NCBI GenBank assembly: GCA_016125225.1
Contig: WGME01000003.1
Coordinates: 744,001 to 808,000, forward strand
Length of the DNA stretch: 64,000 bases
From: a bacterium
Lineage (GTDB): Bacteria > Planctomycetota > Planctomycetia > Planctomycetales > Planctomycetaceae
Direction: 5' to 3'
In this document: positions 55,425 through 63,982 of the stretch, one piece after another
Numbering within the stretch: the first letter of the stretch is position 1
Layout of the letters: each line of letters opens with the position of its first letter
Position numbers and translations under genes: made by a program
Notes under the pieces: generated by a model
What the model saw: the letters and a program-made list of their open reading frames with translations, nothing else
Database searches by the model: none
Told to the model about the DNA's origin: nothing

Positions 55425-56729
55425 ATGGATCAGCCCACCGCCTCGACCCGCCGCGAGTTTTTGCAGACCACGTCAGCCGCGACTGTTGCCGGTAGCCTCG
55501 CCTTGAATGCTTCGCTCGCCTCATCGGTTTATGCAGCGGGAGACGACACCCTCAAAATCGGTTTGGTGGGTTGTGGCGGCCGTGGAACCGGTGCTGCGAA
55601 TCAGGCCTTGCACGCCGACAAGAACGTCAAGCTGGTCGCTGTGGCTGATGTCTTTCGCCCGCAGCTCGATTACAGCATCGAGAACCTGAAGAGCAATGCC
55701 GAGATCGCCGACAAAGTGCAGGTCGATGAAGACCACAAGTTTGTTGGTCTCGATGCCTACAAGTCGGTGGTCGATGCCTGTGATGTTGTCCTGCTGGCCA
55801 CGCCTCCCGGTTTCCGTCCGGTGCAACTGCGCTATGCGGTCGAACAGAACAAGCACATCTTCACTGAAAAGCCGATGGCAACCGACGCTCCGGGTTGCCG
55901 TTCGGTGATGGAATCGGTCAAGCTCGCTAAGGAAAAGAAGCTCGGTATCCTCGCCGGTTTCTGCTGGCGATACGACTATCCCCGCCGCGAACTTTTCAAG
56001 CGGATTCATGAAGGCCAGATCGGCGATGTCGTTTCGATCTATGGCACCTACCTCACCAACCCGGTGAAGCCGATGCCCGCTCCGGATACCCGTCCCGACG
56101 GCATCACTGATCTCGAGTGGATGGTTCGCAACTGGTACAACTTCGTCTTCCTCTCGGGCGATGGCCTCGTCGAACAGGCGATTCATACCGTCGACTGGTT
56201 GGCTTGGGTGATGAAAGATCATCCGCCCGCCGCCGCCGTCGCCGTGGGTGGTCGGCAGATCCCGCAAGAAGGGGGCAACATCTGGGACCATATCGAAGTC
56301 AATTACGAGTGGGACAACGACCTTGGCACGCGTGGCTTCCTTGCCCAGCGGCAGATCTCGGGTTGTCACAATGAAAACGGCCTGATCGTGCAGGGCACCA
56401 AGGGGACCGCTCACATCGGCGGTCGTGGCGTGCAGATCACCGGCGAGAACCCCTGGAAGTACATGGGCGACCGGCCGGATATGTACCAAGTCGAGCACAA
56501 CGAATTCTTCGCTTCATTGCGTGAAGGCAAGCCCCTCAACGATGGCGACCGCATGGTGACCAGCACGCTGATGGGCATTCAAGGCCGCATGGCGGGCTAC
56601 ACCGGCCGCAAGATCACTTGGGAAATGGCGATGAATTCGCAGGAAGTTCTGGTCCCGGAAATCAAGGACTGGAACACCGAAGTGAAAGTCCCGCCAACCG
56701 CTCAACCGGGGATTACGCAGTTCTCGTGA
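55425..56729 (+). CDS. Tat-exported Gfo/Idh/MocA family oxidoreductase
   Basis: 434 residues. Twin-arginine signal STRREFLQTTSAATVAGSLA. NAD(P) Rossmann loop KIGLVGCGGRGTGAANQALH; the family Lys-Pro motif is in HIFTEKPMATDAPGC. The C-terminal domain contains WMVRNWYNFVFLSGDGLVEQ and AIHTVDWLAWVMKDHPP. These enzymes oxidise or reduce sugars; the Tat route implies folding with cofactor before export. ATG 55425 removes an upstream extension that lacks the signal. Followed by a terminator at 56806. The divergent TIM-barrel protein is a likely partner in carbohydrate processing. Confidence 0.94.
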   Translation: MDQPTASTRREFLQTTSAATVAGSLALNASLASSVYAAGDDTLKIGLVGCGGRGTGAANQALHADKNVKLVAVADVFRPQLDYSIENLKSNAEIADKVQVDEDHKFVGLDAYKSVVDACDVVLLATPPGFRPVQLRYAVEQNKHIFTEKPMATDAPGCRSVMESVKLAKEKKLGILAGFCWRYDYPRRELFKRIHEGQIGDVVSIYGTYLTNPVKPMPAPDTRPDGITDLEWMVRNWYNFVFLSGDGLVEQAIHTVDWLAWVMKDHPPAAAVAVGGRQIPQEGGNIWDHIEVNYEWDNDLGTRGFLAQRQISGCHNENGLIVQGTKGTAHIGGRGVQITGENPWKYMGDRPDMYQVEHNEFFASLREGKPLNDGDRMVTSTLMGIQGRMAGYTGRKITWEMAMNSQEVLVPEIKDWNTEVKVPPTAQPGITQFS

Positions 56730-56805
56730 TGTGCATTGGCATAGCCTCAATCGCCGAGTGGCGGTTATCGTATCCACGCGGAGCCGGGGACGAGGCATAG
56801 AAATT

Positions 56806-56839
56806 AGAAGCCCGCGGCCATCATGCCGTGGGCTTCTTT
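56806..56839 (+). terminator. Intrinsic terminator after the oxidoreductase
   Basis: Stem AGAAGCCCGCGGC / GCCGTGGGCTTCT (13 pairs, one G-U), loop CATCAT, followed by TTC and an AT-rich stretch. It is nearly the same stem as the ilvC terminator at 4411. The rest of the gap to 57019 holds nothing I can identify. Confidence 0.85.
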
Positions 56840-57019
56840 CATAATAGCAACCGGTTTCTTGCATCTCCGGCTGTTTCGCCGCTAAGAACCTTGCTCTTCA
56901 GTCAGGTCGGCAGTCGCATAGCGCAAACACGCTGTTTTTCCTGGCGAACTGAAGGGAATGCCTCGTTGCAGGTCTCTTGCTTGGACCAGTCTCAGCGCGT
57001 ATGCTGTATCAACCAAAAG

Positions 57020-57035
57020 ATTCAAACATTTGAAT
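57020..57035. promoter_or_regulatory. Palindromic candidate operator upstream of the ArsR gene
   Basis: ATTCAAACATTTGAAT is a perfect 7+7 inverted repeat with a 2-base centre, ending 22 bases before the regulator start. It fits the ATTC-N8-GAAT spacing reported for SqrR/BigR-type ArsR operators. Autoregulation of the regulator and control of the carbonic anhydrase gene downstream are likely. Confidence 0.65.
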
Positions 57036-57057
57036 GTGACAGCAATTGGTAGCGGTC

Positions 57058-57405
57058 ATGCCTCATCGCACTCTGGTCACCAAGGAACTCGCGGAGTTTT
57101 TCGGAGTTCTCTCGCATCCTCATCGCATCCGTATTGTTGAGGAATTGCGGGACGGAGAGCATGACGTGAATTCGCTGCGGGTATTGTTGGGCATCACTCA
57201 CTCCGGGGTTTCGCAGCATTTGATGGTTCTACGTGCGAATCGGTTGGTGTCCGAACGTCGACAGGGACGCCGTGTTTTTTACCACCTTCGGCAGCCAGAG
57301 ATTGCAAAATGGCTGCTGGAAGCGACACATTTTCTCGAACGAGGAAGTGCCGAGGCAGCGGACCTGCGCAAGGCCATCGTCAAAACTCGCAAGGAATGGA
57401 CGTAA
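57058..57405 (+). CDS. ArsR-family winged-helix regulator without cysteines
   Basis: 115 residues. The winged helix is clear: FFGVLSHPHRIRIVEELRDG, DVNSLRVLLGITHSGVSQHL (recognition helix), and the wing LVSERRQGRRVFYHLRQPEI. ArsR/SmtB repressors usually sense metals or thiol oxidation by Cys residues. This protein has no Cys at all, so it must use another signal or His/Asp/Glu metal sites. A palindrome lies 22 bases upstream and a carbonic anhydrase gene starts 48 bases downstream in the same direction, suggesting one regulated unit. ATG 57058 is preferred to TTG 57046. Confidence 0.93.
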   Translation: MPHRTLVTKELAEFFGVLSHPHRIRIVEELRDGEHDVNSLRVLLGITHSGVSQHLMVLRANRLVSERRQGRRVFYHLRQPEIAKWLLEATHFLERGSAEAADLRKAIVKTRKEWT

Positions 57406-57453
57406 TTCCGTCTCAACAGGCTGTCACGAAACTCCGGAGGAAACGCAGGGCAT

Positions 57454-58125
57454 ATGCAAAAGCTGATTCAGGGCATTCACCAGTTCCGCACGGAACATTT
57501 TCGACCCATGCAAGGTCTGTTCGAGCAATTGGCGAAGGGCCAGAACCCGGAGACCTTGTTTATCACTTGCTCGGATTCGCGCATCGATCCCAGCTTGCTC
57601 ACGAGATCTCAACCGGGTGACCTCTTCATCCTCCGCAATGCGGGGAACATAGTCCCCGCTCATGGGGCGGTCAACGGCGGTGAAGCCGCCACTATTGAAT
57701 TCGCCGTGGCAGGCCTGGGTGTGCACGACATCATCATCTGTGGCCACTCCCATTGCGGAGCGATGCGGGGATTACTCAATCCGGAAACGATGACACCCTT
57801 TCCTGCGGTGGCTTCATGGCTGGAACATGCGGAAACCACCCGCCGGATCGTGCGTGACAATTATACCCATCTGCAAGGGGACCGGTTAATTACAGCCGCG
57901 GTCGAGGAAAATGTGCTGGTCCAGTTGGAGAATCTGCGGACACTGCCGTCGGTGGCCTCTCGTCTGGTCAAGGGCGACCTGCATTTGCATGGCTGGGTCT
58001 ACAAGATCGAGACGGGGGAAGTCTTCGCCTATGACACGGCGTCCGGTCAATTCGTCCCTCTGGCGCAGTACCAGTACCAACCCAGCGAAGCCGCCGTCCG
58101 CCGCCGAACAACAGGCACGATCTGA
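57454..58125 (+). CDS. Beta-class carbonic anhydrase
   Basis: 223 residues. Interconverts CO2 and bicarbonate with a zinc site formed by Cys and Asp of [14 protein letters not shown] (CxDxR) and His/Cys of [35 protein letters not shown] is also diagnostic. The start [20 protein letters not shown] is normal for the family and no signal peptide is seen, so cytoplasmic. It follows an ArsR-type regulator gene. Roles in supplying bicarbonate for carboxylations or in pH balance are usual; control by an ArsR protein is not. Confidence 0.96.
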   Translation: MQKLIQGIHQFRTEHFRPMQGLFEQLAKGQNPETLFITCSDSRIDPSLLTRSQPGDLFILRNAGNIVPAHGAVNGGEAATIEFAVAGLGVHDIIICGHSHCGAMRGLLNPETMTPFPAVASWLEHAETTRRIVRDNYTHLQGDRLITAAVEENVLVQLENLRTLPSVASRLVKGDLHLHGWVYKIETGEVFAYDTASGQFVPLAQYQYQPSEAAVRRRTTGTI

Positions 58126-58174
58126 TCGGCTCTCATGCGAAATGCAGGCAGCCGAATTTCCGGACCGCTCGGCT

Positions 58175-58351
58175 CTACTTTCCGGTCTTCTGATGGCCGT
58201 GCTTGGCTTGCCGTTGCATCCGCGCGCGGGCCACGATGTCGTCGGGTTGCTGCTGGCTGGCAGCGGCATGGGCTGCCTTTTGCGATTCTTCCTTGCGGCG
58301 TTGTTCGCGCTGTTGCATCCCTTCCGCATCTTTTGAGAAATGGTAGGCCAT
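58175..58351 (-). CDS. 58-residue hydrophilic basic protein
   Basis: A short ORF with a good ribosome site (AAAGGAG, ten bases before ATG 58351). The sequence MAYHFSKDAEGMQQREQRRK is followed by an Ala/Gln-rich, charged helix and a Lys/His/Arg tail (RARMQRQAKHGHQKTGK). Probably disordered or nucleic-acid-binding; no family recognised. It lies 26 bases after the Cys-rich protein gene on the same strand, so the two are likely one operon. It is convergent with the carbonic anhydrase gene. Confidence 0.6.
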   Translation of the reverse strand: MAYHFSKDAEGMQQREQRRKEESQKAAHAAASQQQPDDIVARARMQRQAKHGHQKTGK

Positions 58352-58377
58352 GATGTTGGCTCCTTTCTGAGCAGAGG

Positions 58378-58611
58378 CTATTCGCGATCCTTGATACTCA
58401 CGGCACCGGCATGGGTGGCGCAGTGAGCGCAACAGTAGATGCCGTCGTCTGTCTCCACACCGTGCCCGATCACTTTGCAGTCGCAGTGGGAGCACGTAGG
58501 AGCGAGATCCTGAATCGCACATTCGAAACAGTCGTAAGTATGTTCTTCACCATGCATGGTCACGGTGAAGGCTTTGTCGTAATCGTTTCCACACTGATGG
58601 CAGACAGCCAT
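58378..58611 (-). CDS. Small Cys-rich zinc-binding-like protein
   Basis: 77 residues with nine Cys and several His: VCHQCGNDYDKAFTVTMHGE, DCFECAIQDLAPTCSHCDCK, VIGHGVETDDGIYCCAHCAT. The paired CxxC motifs suggest two zinc sites. It matches a widely distributed small family I remember from proteobacteria, sometimes labelled metallothionein-like, whose function is unproven. GG-rich ribosome site (AAAGGA) precedes ATG 58611; a TTG six bases upstream is also possible. Operon partner: the 58-residue basic protein downstream. Confidence 0.85.
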   Translation of the reverse strand: MAVCHQCGNDYDKAFTVTMHGEEHTYDCFECAIQDLAPTCSHCDCKVIGHGVETDDGIYCCAHCATHAGAVSIKDRE

Positions 58612-58784
58612 GGTCAATTTCCTTTCTGCAGATCACATCGCATGACATGACCGCACGGCGGCATTCACCCCGGTGCGGTGGAAAGTCTGAAAGCAAGGAC
58701 GTCCCATTTCCTGTCACCGTCTTCCTGGGAAAAGACGCTGTGAGAGTCCATGGGACGCGATAGCTGCAACCGTTGCAGCGTCTA

Positions 58785-59324
58785 TCAGTCGACGGCACGG
58801 CGAATCGCGCGGGTGGCCCGGCGAATGGCACGTACTTCAGCGGGACGATTGATCGGACCATAGTAGGAAGTCACTTGAGGAACGTAGGCGTTCCATTGGG
58901 TATAGGTCATCGTGGGCAGTTCCTGACGGGTAATCGTCGGAGCTTTCACGAATTGTTCGCGTTCCATGCCGACCACGACATACTGGTCATCGGCATTCTC
59001 ACCCTGATACAGAGCCAGCGACTTCCAAGGCATCGGATAGAGTTCGCGGCTGTCCTTTTCTGGGGCGACCAGCACATATTCGACCTGGCCTGAGGTCTTA
59101 TTGAGCAGCAGGTCATCGATCACGCCGTACGATTCGCCCGCTTCATTCAGAATTTCGAGACCGAGCAACTCACGAACGCGTGTGACACGTCCAGTTTGTT
59201 CCGCGGCGGATGCGGAGGCAGAGCTTGTGTCGGGCTTGCGTGCCGTCACTTGCTGAGCATTGAGTTGCGTTGCAGCGGTGACAATAAGGGCAACCGCCGC
59301 CAAAGCTAAGGTGCGATGAGACAT
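58785..59324 (-). CDS. Exported PRC-barrel domain protein
   Basis: 179 residues. The signal peptide LALAAVALIVTAATQLNAQQ is followed by a Ser/Ala-rich linker. The PRC-barrel domain runs about 50-120: LLGLEILNEAGESYGVIDDL, SGQVEYVLVAPEKDSRELYP and PWKSLALYQGENADDQYVVV. PRC-barrels bind proteins or RNA; exported ones are common in bacteria with unknown roles. The C-terminus is Arg/Ala-rich (RAIRRATRAIRRAVD). Stands alone in its strand neighbourhood. Confidence 0.9.
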   Translation of the reverse strand: MSHRTLALAAVALIVTAATQLNAQQVTARKPDTSSASASAAEQTGRVTRVRELLGLEILNEAGESYGVIDDLLLNKTSGQVEYVLVAPEKDSRELYPMPWKSLALYQGENADDQYVVVGMEREQFVKAPTITRQELPTMTYTQWNAYVPQVTSYYGPINRPAEVRAIRRATRAIRRAVD

Positions 59325-59703
59325 CAGAGATCCTTTCCGAGAGGGAATCCACCTGCATACCTTCTCTTTGAAGGTTGGCCGGGTTTAAAGAAGTGCATGC
59401 GGAGATGTCATCTGCCACAAGATTCAGGAGCAGACGCCGCGTTTCTGATCGCATCACAGCCCATGCAAGCGGCGTGCCCGACCCGCATCACGGCTTTTTC
59501 AGCGTTTAGAGCAGTTTCGATTGAGCGCTGAACGTCCAGAGTGGGCGGTGGTGAGCCAGATTGAACGAGCTATGGATCATTGATGTGGGTTGCGACCATC
59601 AACCCTCGACCAGATGCTTTTGGTCGACAGGCAGTCCCTGAAGATCAGGCTGCGCAAGTCTTTGGTTGTTTCCTCAGATGCGAAACAGGATGGATCGAAG
59701 ATC
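59325..59703. other. 379-base intergenic region
   Basis: Upstream of the PRC-barrel gene and downstream of the 59704 gene (both minus strand). It should contain the PRC gene promoter. Open frames here are short and without family features. No RNA gene or repeat is evident. Confidence 0.5.
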
Positions 59704-60549
59704 TCACTGATCTAACTGTTGCAGCACCGACTTCAACCCCGCCAGTTGCTCCGTGGTGCCATAGGCGACCAGCGAGTTTGTCCGTTCATCGGTGGAGAAT
59801 CGCAGTTCGTCCTCGGCGAAGATCTGCGAGAGAAACTCTTGAGTCGGTTTGGCTTTCAGTTTCTGTAGGGCGAACACTTGCAGCAGCTTTGGCGAAACCT
59901 GCGCTGACTTCACAGGGACGGCCGCACCGACTTTGGCCGTGGCAATCATCACGCTGGAGATGCTCTTCTCTTTAACCACTTTGGTGAGCACACCGCCAAT
60001 TACTATGGGCTGATTCTCGGGAAGCAGCACGCGAGTTTTCACAACCGAGGTTTCTTTTTCCGGCAGCACCAACGCATCCTGGCTCTCGCCTTGAGGAGCG
60101 GGCTTCACAAACTTCGATTGTTCGAAGGTCAGATCGGCCATCACGCCGGCTGCGGTCACTTCTGTGGTCGCTGAAAAAATGGTTCCGGCTTGCTCGCGGG
60201 TGTAAACCGGTACGCTGTTCGCCACGCCCGGTCCGCCGGGGGCCGTGCGACTAAAGCCTCCCATATAATTCCGCCCGGTCATGATCGACTCAGTCGTGCC
60301 GAAGTGGCAACTGGCCAACTGCCCCTCGATCGCGGTCAACTGGATGTCCATGGCGGAGAGCAATTTGCCAGCGGCGGCCCAATCGCTTTCGGCCTTAAGA
60401 ATGGCAGAGGCATCGGCCTGGGGATCGAGTTCGACCCCTTCCGCCGAGATGACATGCAACGTTAGAGAGACGATGTGCTTTTGATCGTCGGCTGTCGCCA
60501 GATTTGTCAGGGTTAGCAGACATCCCCAGATCGCCCAGCACTTCGGCAT
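59704..60549 (-). CDS. Exported secretin-N-like protein
   Basis: 281 residues. Signal peptide CWAIWGCLLTLTNLATADDQ. The body contains VSLTLHVISAEGVELDP and TSVVKTRVLLPENQPIVIGG, of the type seen in the outer-membrane secretin domain region. At the end LRFSTDERTNSLVAYGTTEQ with LAGLKSVLQQLD is the N-domain repeat signature of GspD/PilQ secretins. It is far too short for a full secretin and no secretion-system genes are adjacent, so it may be a stand-alone paralogue. ATG 60549 gives a clean signal peptide. Confidence 0.75.
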   Translation of the reverse strand: MPKCWAIWGCLLTLTNLATADDQKHIVSLTLHVISAEGVELDPQADASAILKAESDWAAAGKLLSAMDIQLTAIEGQLASCHFGTTESIMTGRNYMGGFSRTAPGGPGVANSVPVYTREQAGTIFSATTEVTAAGVMADLTFEQSKFVKPAPQGESQDALVLPEKETSVVKTRVLLPENQPIVIGGVLTKVVKEKSISSVMIATAKVGAAVPVKSAQVSPKLLQVFALQKLKAKPTQEFLSQIFAEDELRFSTDERTNSLVAYGTTEQLAGLKSVLQQLDQ

Positions 60550-60711
60550 TTTTCCGGTCCTACTTGAGGAGCTTCCATTCCTGGCATATTTCACCACGTG
60601 CATTAAACCGGAAAGCAGCGGAGCGGTTCCTTAGAAATCTGATGGCAGCGACAAAATGGCGAAAGAACCACCATCACTTTTGAAGCAGGATTGTGGGAAT
60701 GCAACAAACTG

Positions 60712-61470
60712 CTACAGCGATCGCAATGCTCGTTTCACAATGTAGCGAGTTTCCGCAGTGGGACTTTCTTGTTCCCAGCTTTGACACAATTCGCGCACCC
60801 AGGCCGGTTGCGATTTGGCGGCATCATTCAGCCAATTCCCCACGGAATCACGCACGTACTTGCTGTCATCTGACCTTAAGGGCTCAAGCAGTGGCAGCGC
60901 GAGTTCCGGCTGCTCTTTCAATTCCGCGATGTGCGTGCACCAGACACCGCGAGGCCGGGTCACTTCACAGGCAAAACGACGCGTGTTGGGTGATGCAGAC
61001 TTCACCCACGGCTTGAGATGCCGAAGTGCCGATTGGATATCGGCTGCGACAGCAGGACGCACCGCCATCCAGGCCCATTCGCGGACTCCGAAATGGTCGT
61101 CATCACCCAGCGGTTGCATGAACTTGAGCCGCTGCGTCAGCGTCAGATCAGGAGGGGCCGCTATCATGTAAGCCGACCAGCCTCGGACAGTATCGGAAGT
61201 ATGTTGGCGGAAACGGTCGATTTCACCCAGGCCGTAATGCTCGAGCAAAATGCTGCCCGCAGTTTGCATCCGCAGTTTGATGCCATCCGTGGGTCGGAGT
61301 GTTTGCGCGAGTCGAGGCGGCAATTCAGGAGCCACATGCTTCAGCAAAACGGCGAAATCGATTGCCAGTCCTTCCGACAATGTTGCCGCCGCTAATGTGC
61401 CGGCATTGAGCTGAGCGAGGATCTCGGGCGGAATTGCGTTCCGTGAGCGGGCACCCTTGCGTTCAGCCAT
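60712..61470 (-). CDS. AlkC/AlkD-like HEAT-repeat DNA alkylation repair protein
   Basis: 252 residues, predominantly helical with repeated HEAT-type pairs. FGVREWAWMAVRPAVAADIQ and SPNTRRFACEVTRPRGVWCT resemble the AlkC/AlkD glycosylase family, in which a HEAT-repeat groove flips alkylated bases (3-methyladenine, 7-methylguanine). The catalytic-type Asp is not obvious, so activity is not certain. MAERKGARSRNAIPPEILAQ is the expected short basic start. Neighbour genes give no further clue. Confidence 0.8.
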   Translation of the reverse strand: MAERKGARSRNAIPPEILAQLNAGTLAAATLSEGLAIDFAVLLKHVAPELPPRLAQTLRPTDGIKLRMQTAGSILLEHYGLGEIDRFRQHTSDTVRGWSAYMIAAPPDLTLTQRLKFMQPLGDDDHFGVREWAWMAVRPAVAADIQSALRHLKPWVKSASPNTRRFACEVTRPRGVWCTHIAELKEQPELALPLLEPLRSDDSKYVRDSVGNWLNDAAKSQPAWVRELCQSWEQESPTAETRYIVKRALRSL

Positions 61471-61623
61471 TCCATCCGCCTGCTAATTCCGCTAACGACC
61501 CTCACGATGCGCACAAATGATCACTAATTTCGGCCATTGAGAGTAGTGACTGGTGAACTTTAAGGAAATGTGGTCGAACGGCAACATCCTCTCAGGAAGA
61601 AAAATTGCAAAAATCGCTTGAGA

Positions 61624-62298
61624 ATGGTCATGCCAGAGATCAGCATACGGAGCATGTTGCAAATAGCCACCGACACACTGCCCCAATCGCTGTTGAGCTA
61701 CCTAGCCTTCCGGGTGGCTCTGCGCCAAACCGCTGAAGCTCTCACGCATGAGGGGTCAGCCTTATGGGAAAGTGGCGACCAGGCGGGACATCATTATCTG
61801 GCCGAAGTCCCCTTCCTGAAAGAAGTTCCGCCGCAAATTCAGTTGGAGCTTCTAGCTGAGACCTGGGATCGGCATATTTCGCGGGAAACGGTCACAGCCA
61901 CACTGGTCGACGAAGCGGTAGTCTATGCCGTGTGCGAGTTTACGGCTCAACTGGCCGAGCATGACCCGGAGCGGCTGACCTGGTGTCTACGTGGCGGACC
62001 CATTGATGTTACGGTTCCCGTGGATCACCACCTTTCCGCAGAATTACGGGCTTTGTACCTGAATCTTTCCAATGAAGGCGATTTCCTGCTGATCAGCCAG
62101 TTTCTGGATTTGCCTCCCGAAGAGGCCAGCGACTGGAAAGAACGCCTGGGATTGGATGAAGCCCGCATCGCGACACTGTTCGATGTGCTGGAACGCTGGC
62201 ATCCAGCCCCCGAATTGTTGGGGAATCTGCAGGGATTGGTGAGTGTTGGCGAAGCCCAGCGGTTAGCCCGGTTGCTCCGCGTGCCCATTCCCGCCTGA
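61624..62298 (+). CDS. Unknown soluble protein
   Basis: About 224 residues, no signal peptide or membrane segment. Mostly helical: LLSYLAFRVALRQTAEALTH, PPQIQLELLAETWDRHISRE. It has an acidic stretch and a C-terminal LLGNLQGLVSVGEAQRLARL. No family recognised. ATG 61624 or 61630 fits better than the upstream GTG at 61570, whose N-terminus is basic and low-quality. The upstream AT-rich 150 bases look promoter-like. I think it is real from length and codon use. Confidence 0.65.
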   Translation: MVMPEISIRSMLQIATDTLPQSLLSYLAFRVALRQTAEALTHEGSALWESGDQAGHHYLAEVPFLKEVPPQIQLELLAETWDRHISRETVTATLVDEAVVYAVCEFTAQLAEHDPERLTWCLRGGPIDVTVPVDHHLSAELRALYLNLSNEGDFLLISQFLDLPPEEASDWKERLGLDEARIATLFDVLERWHPAPELLGNLQGLVSVGEAQRLARLLRVPIPA

Positions 62299-62419
62299 AC
62301 GATTTTTTTCTGGCGAATTCTTACCGAACTCAACTGCAAGTTGACCGTACGGCCCGGTCGATTTAGCATATGAGATTCTACTGATGTTTCCCCGTCGTCC
62401 TTCGCAAGGAGCGCGTCCG

Positions 62420-63982
62420 ATGCGAAGCCTTTTGTCTTGTGCCGTGGTCTTGGTCTCGGCTGCGGGCAGTGTCTCTGCTGCGGAACGTTTAACGCCAGAA
62501 GCGTTGGAAACCTCATTACGGGCTGAGGTCCCTGCCGCCTCGGACGGCAGCATTTCTGACGAACAGTTCCTGCGTCGCGCGACGCTTGATCTGCTAGGTC
62601 GACAACCCACCGCAATGGAACTGGAAGAGTTTCTCGCCAGCGATTCAGCTGATCGGCGATCGCAAGAAATTGAGCGGTTGCTCGCCTGTCCCGAGTTTGG
62701 CCAGAACTGGGCGAACTACTGGGTTGATACGATTGCCTTCCGTGTCCCGCCCCCGGAACTCACCTTTCTGAATTACGATCCGCTGCGGACTTGGCTCGCC
62801 GAAAAGCTGAATACCAACACTGGTTGGGATGCCATCGTCCGTGACATTCTTTCAGCGACGGGCAAAGTCAAAGACAATCCACCGGTGACCTTCGTGGCCT
62901 ATCATGAGGCTCATCCGCAACGGCTGGCATCGGAAACGGCTCGCATCTTCATGAGCGTGCAGATCGGGTGTGCTCAATGTCACGACCATCCGTTCGATGA
63001 TTGGAAACGCGAGCAGTTCCACGAACTGGCTGCCTACTTCGTGCGGGCCTCGGTCAAGTTCCCCTGGAATGAGGGAGCCGAGACTGAAGTGAAGGACAAA
63101 GGCAAAGGCGAATACACGATGCCGAACGTCTCTGACCCGACGCAAAAAGGGACAGAGATGACACCGGCCTTCCTCACCGGCAAGGCTCTCGAAAAAGGCA
63201 AAAGCGATGCCGAACGTCGGGATGAGTTGGCACAACTCGTCGCCAATCCCGCAAATCCCTGGTTCGCAAAATCGTTCGTCAACCGAGTCTGGTCGCGACT
63301 GATGGGACGTGGGTTCTACGATCCTGTTGACGACTTTGGCCCGGCCAACCTCGCCTATGTCGAATCGGTGCATGAACAACTCGCCGCAGACTTTGTTGAC
63401 TCCGATTTCGACGTCAAGCGGACTTTCCGTTTGATCATGAACACACCGGCCTATCAGCAGCCGCTGCCGAGCCATGTATCGACGGCCCAGGATCCTTTCA
63501 CAACCGCGACTACCACCAAATTGCGTGGTGACGAAGTTTATGCGTCACTGGTGACGGCGATTGAATTGCCAAATGTCACACCCCCAAAGATGGAACCGAC
63601 GAAAGAGATCCGCTTCCCCCCACCGCCGAAAAGCACGCGAGATGTTGTGGCCGAAACGTTCAGTTTTGATCCCTCAGCCCGCCCACAGGATGTCGCCCGC
63701 ACTTTGCAGCAGGCGATGCTCATGATGAACAATGAGCAGTTGCAGCGTCAGATCGATGCCCGTCCGGAAAGTGGAACTGTCCTGGCGAAGTTGCTGCAAA
63801 CCGTGCCTGAGAATCGCGACCGGGTCGAAGAGCTCTTCCTGTCGGTCTTGGCCCGTCGCCCGACCGATAAAGAAATCACCATCGCCATGGAGCACGTGAG
63901 TGTCGCCGAAGACCGCAACATGGCCTTCGAAGACCTGCTTTGGAGCCTGATCAATTCCGCGGAGTTCACGACCAAGCGGTAA
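62420..63982 (+). CDS. DUF1549 / DUF1553 exported protein
   Basis: 520 residues. AAGGAG eight bases before ATG 62420 selects this start over ATG 62384 and gives a clean signal peptide (LLSCAVVLVSAAGSVSAAE). DUF1549 runs about 30-220, with ATLDLLGRQPTAMELEEFLA and the haem motif IGCAQCHDHPFDDWKRE. DUF1553 starts near 270 (AKSFVNRVWSRLMGRGFYDP) and ends SLINSAEFTTKR. It is a shorter relative of the 9052 protein without Ig-like domains or C-X4-CH site. Typical downstream partners (DUF1501 proteins) may follow just outside the window. Confidence 0.93.
   Translation: MRSLLSCAVVLVSAAGSVSAAERLTPEALETSLRAEVPAASDGSISDEQFLRRATLDLLGRQPTAMELEEFLASDSADRRSQEIERLLACPEFGQNWANYWVDTIAFRVPPPELTFLNYDPLRTWLAEKLNTNTGWDAIVRDILSATGKVKDNPPVTFVAYHEAHPQRLASETARIFMSVQIGCAQCHDHPFDDWKREQFHELAAYFVRASVKFPWNEGAETEVKDKGKGEYTMPNVSDPTQKGTEMTPAFLTGKALEKGKSDAERRDELAQLVANPANPWFAKSFVNRVWSRLMGRGFYDPVDDFGPANLAYVESVHEQLAADFVDSDFDVKRTFRLIMNTPAYQQPLPSHVSTAQDPFTTATTTKLRGDEVYASLVTAIELPNVTPPKMEPTKEIRFPPPPKSTRDVVAETFSFDPSARPQDVARTLQQAMLMMNNEQLQRQIDARPESGTVLAKLLQTVPENRDRVEELFLSVLARRPTDKEITIAMEHVSVAEDRNMAFEDLLWSLINSAEFTTKR

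Noticed and set aside
55521-56498. Minus-strand open frame of 325 codons over the Gfo/Idh/MocA gene
   Set aside because: Antisense to a confident enzyme gene and without family features.
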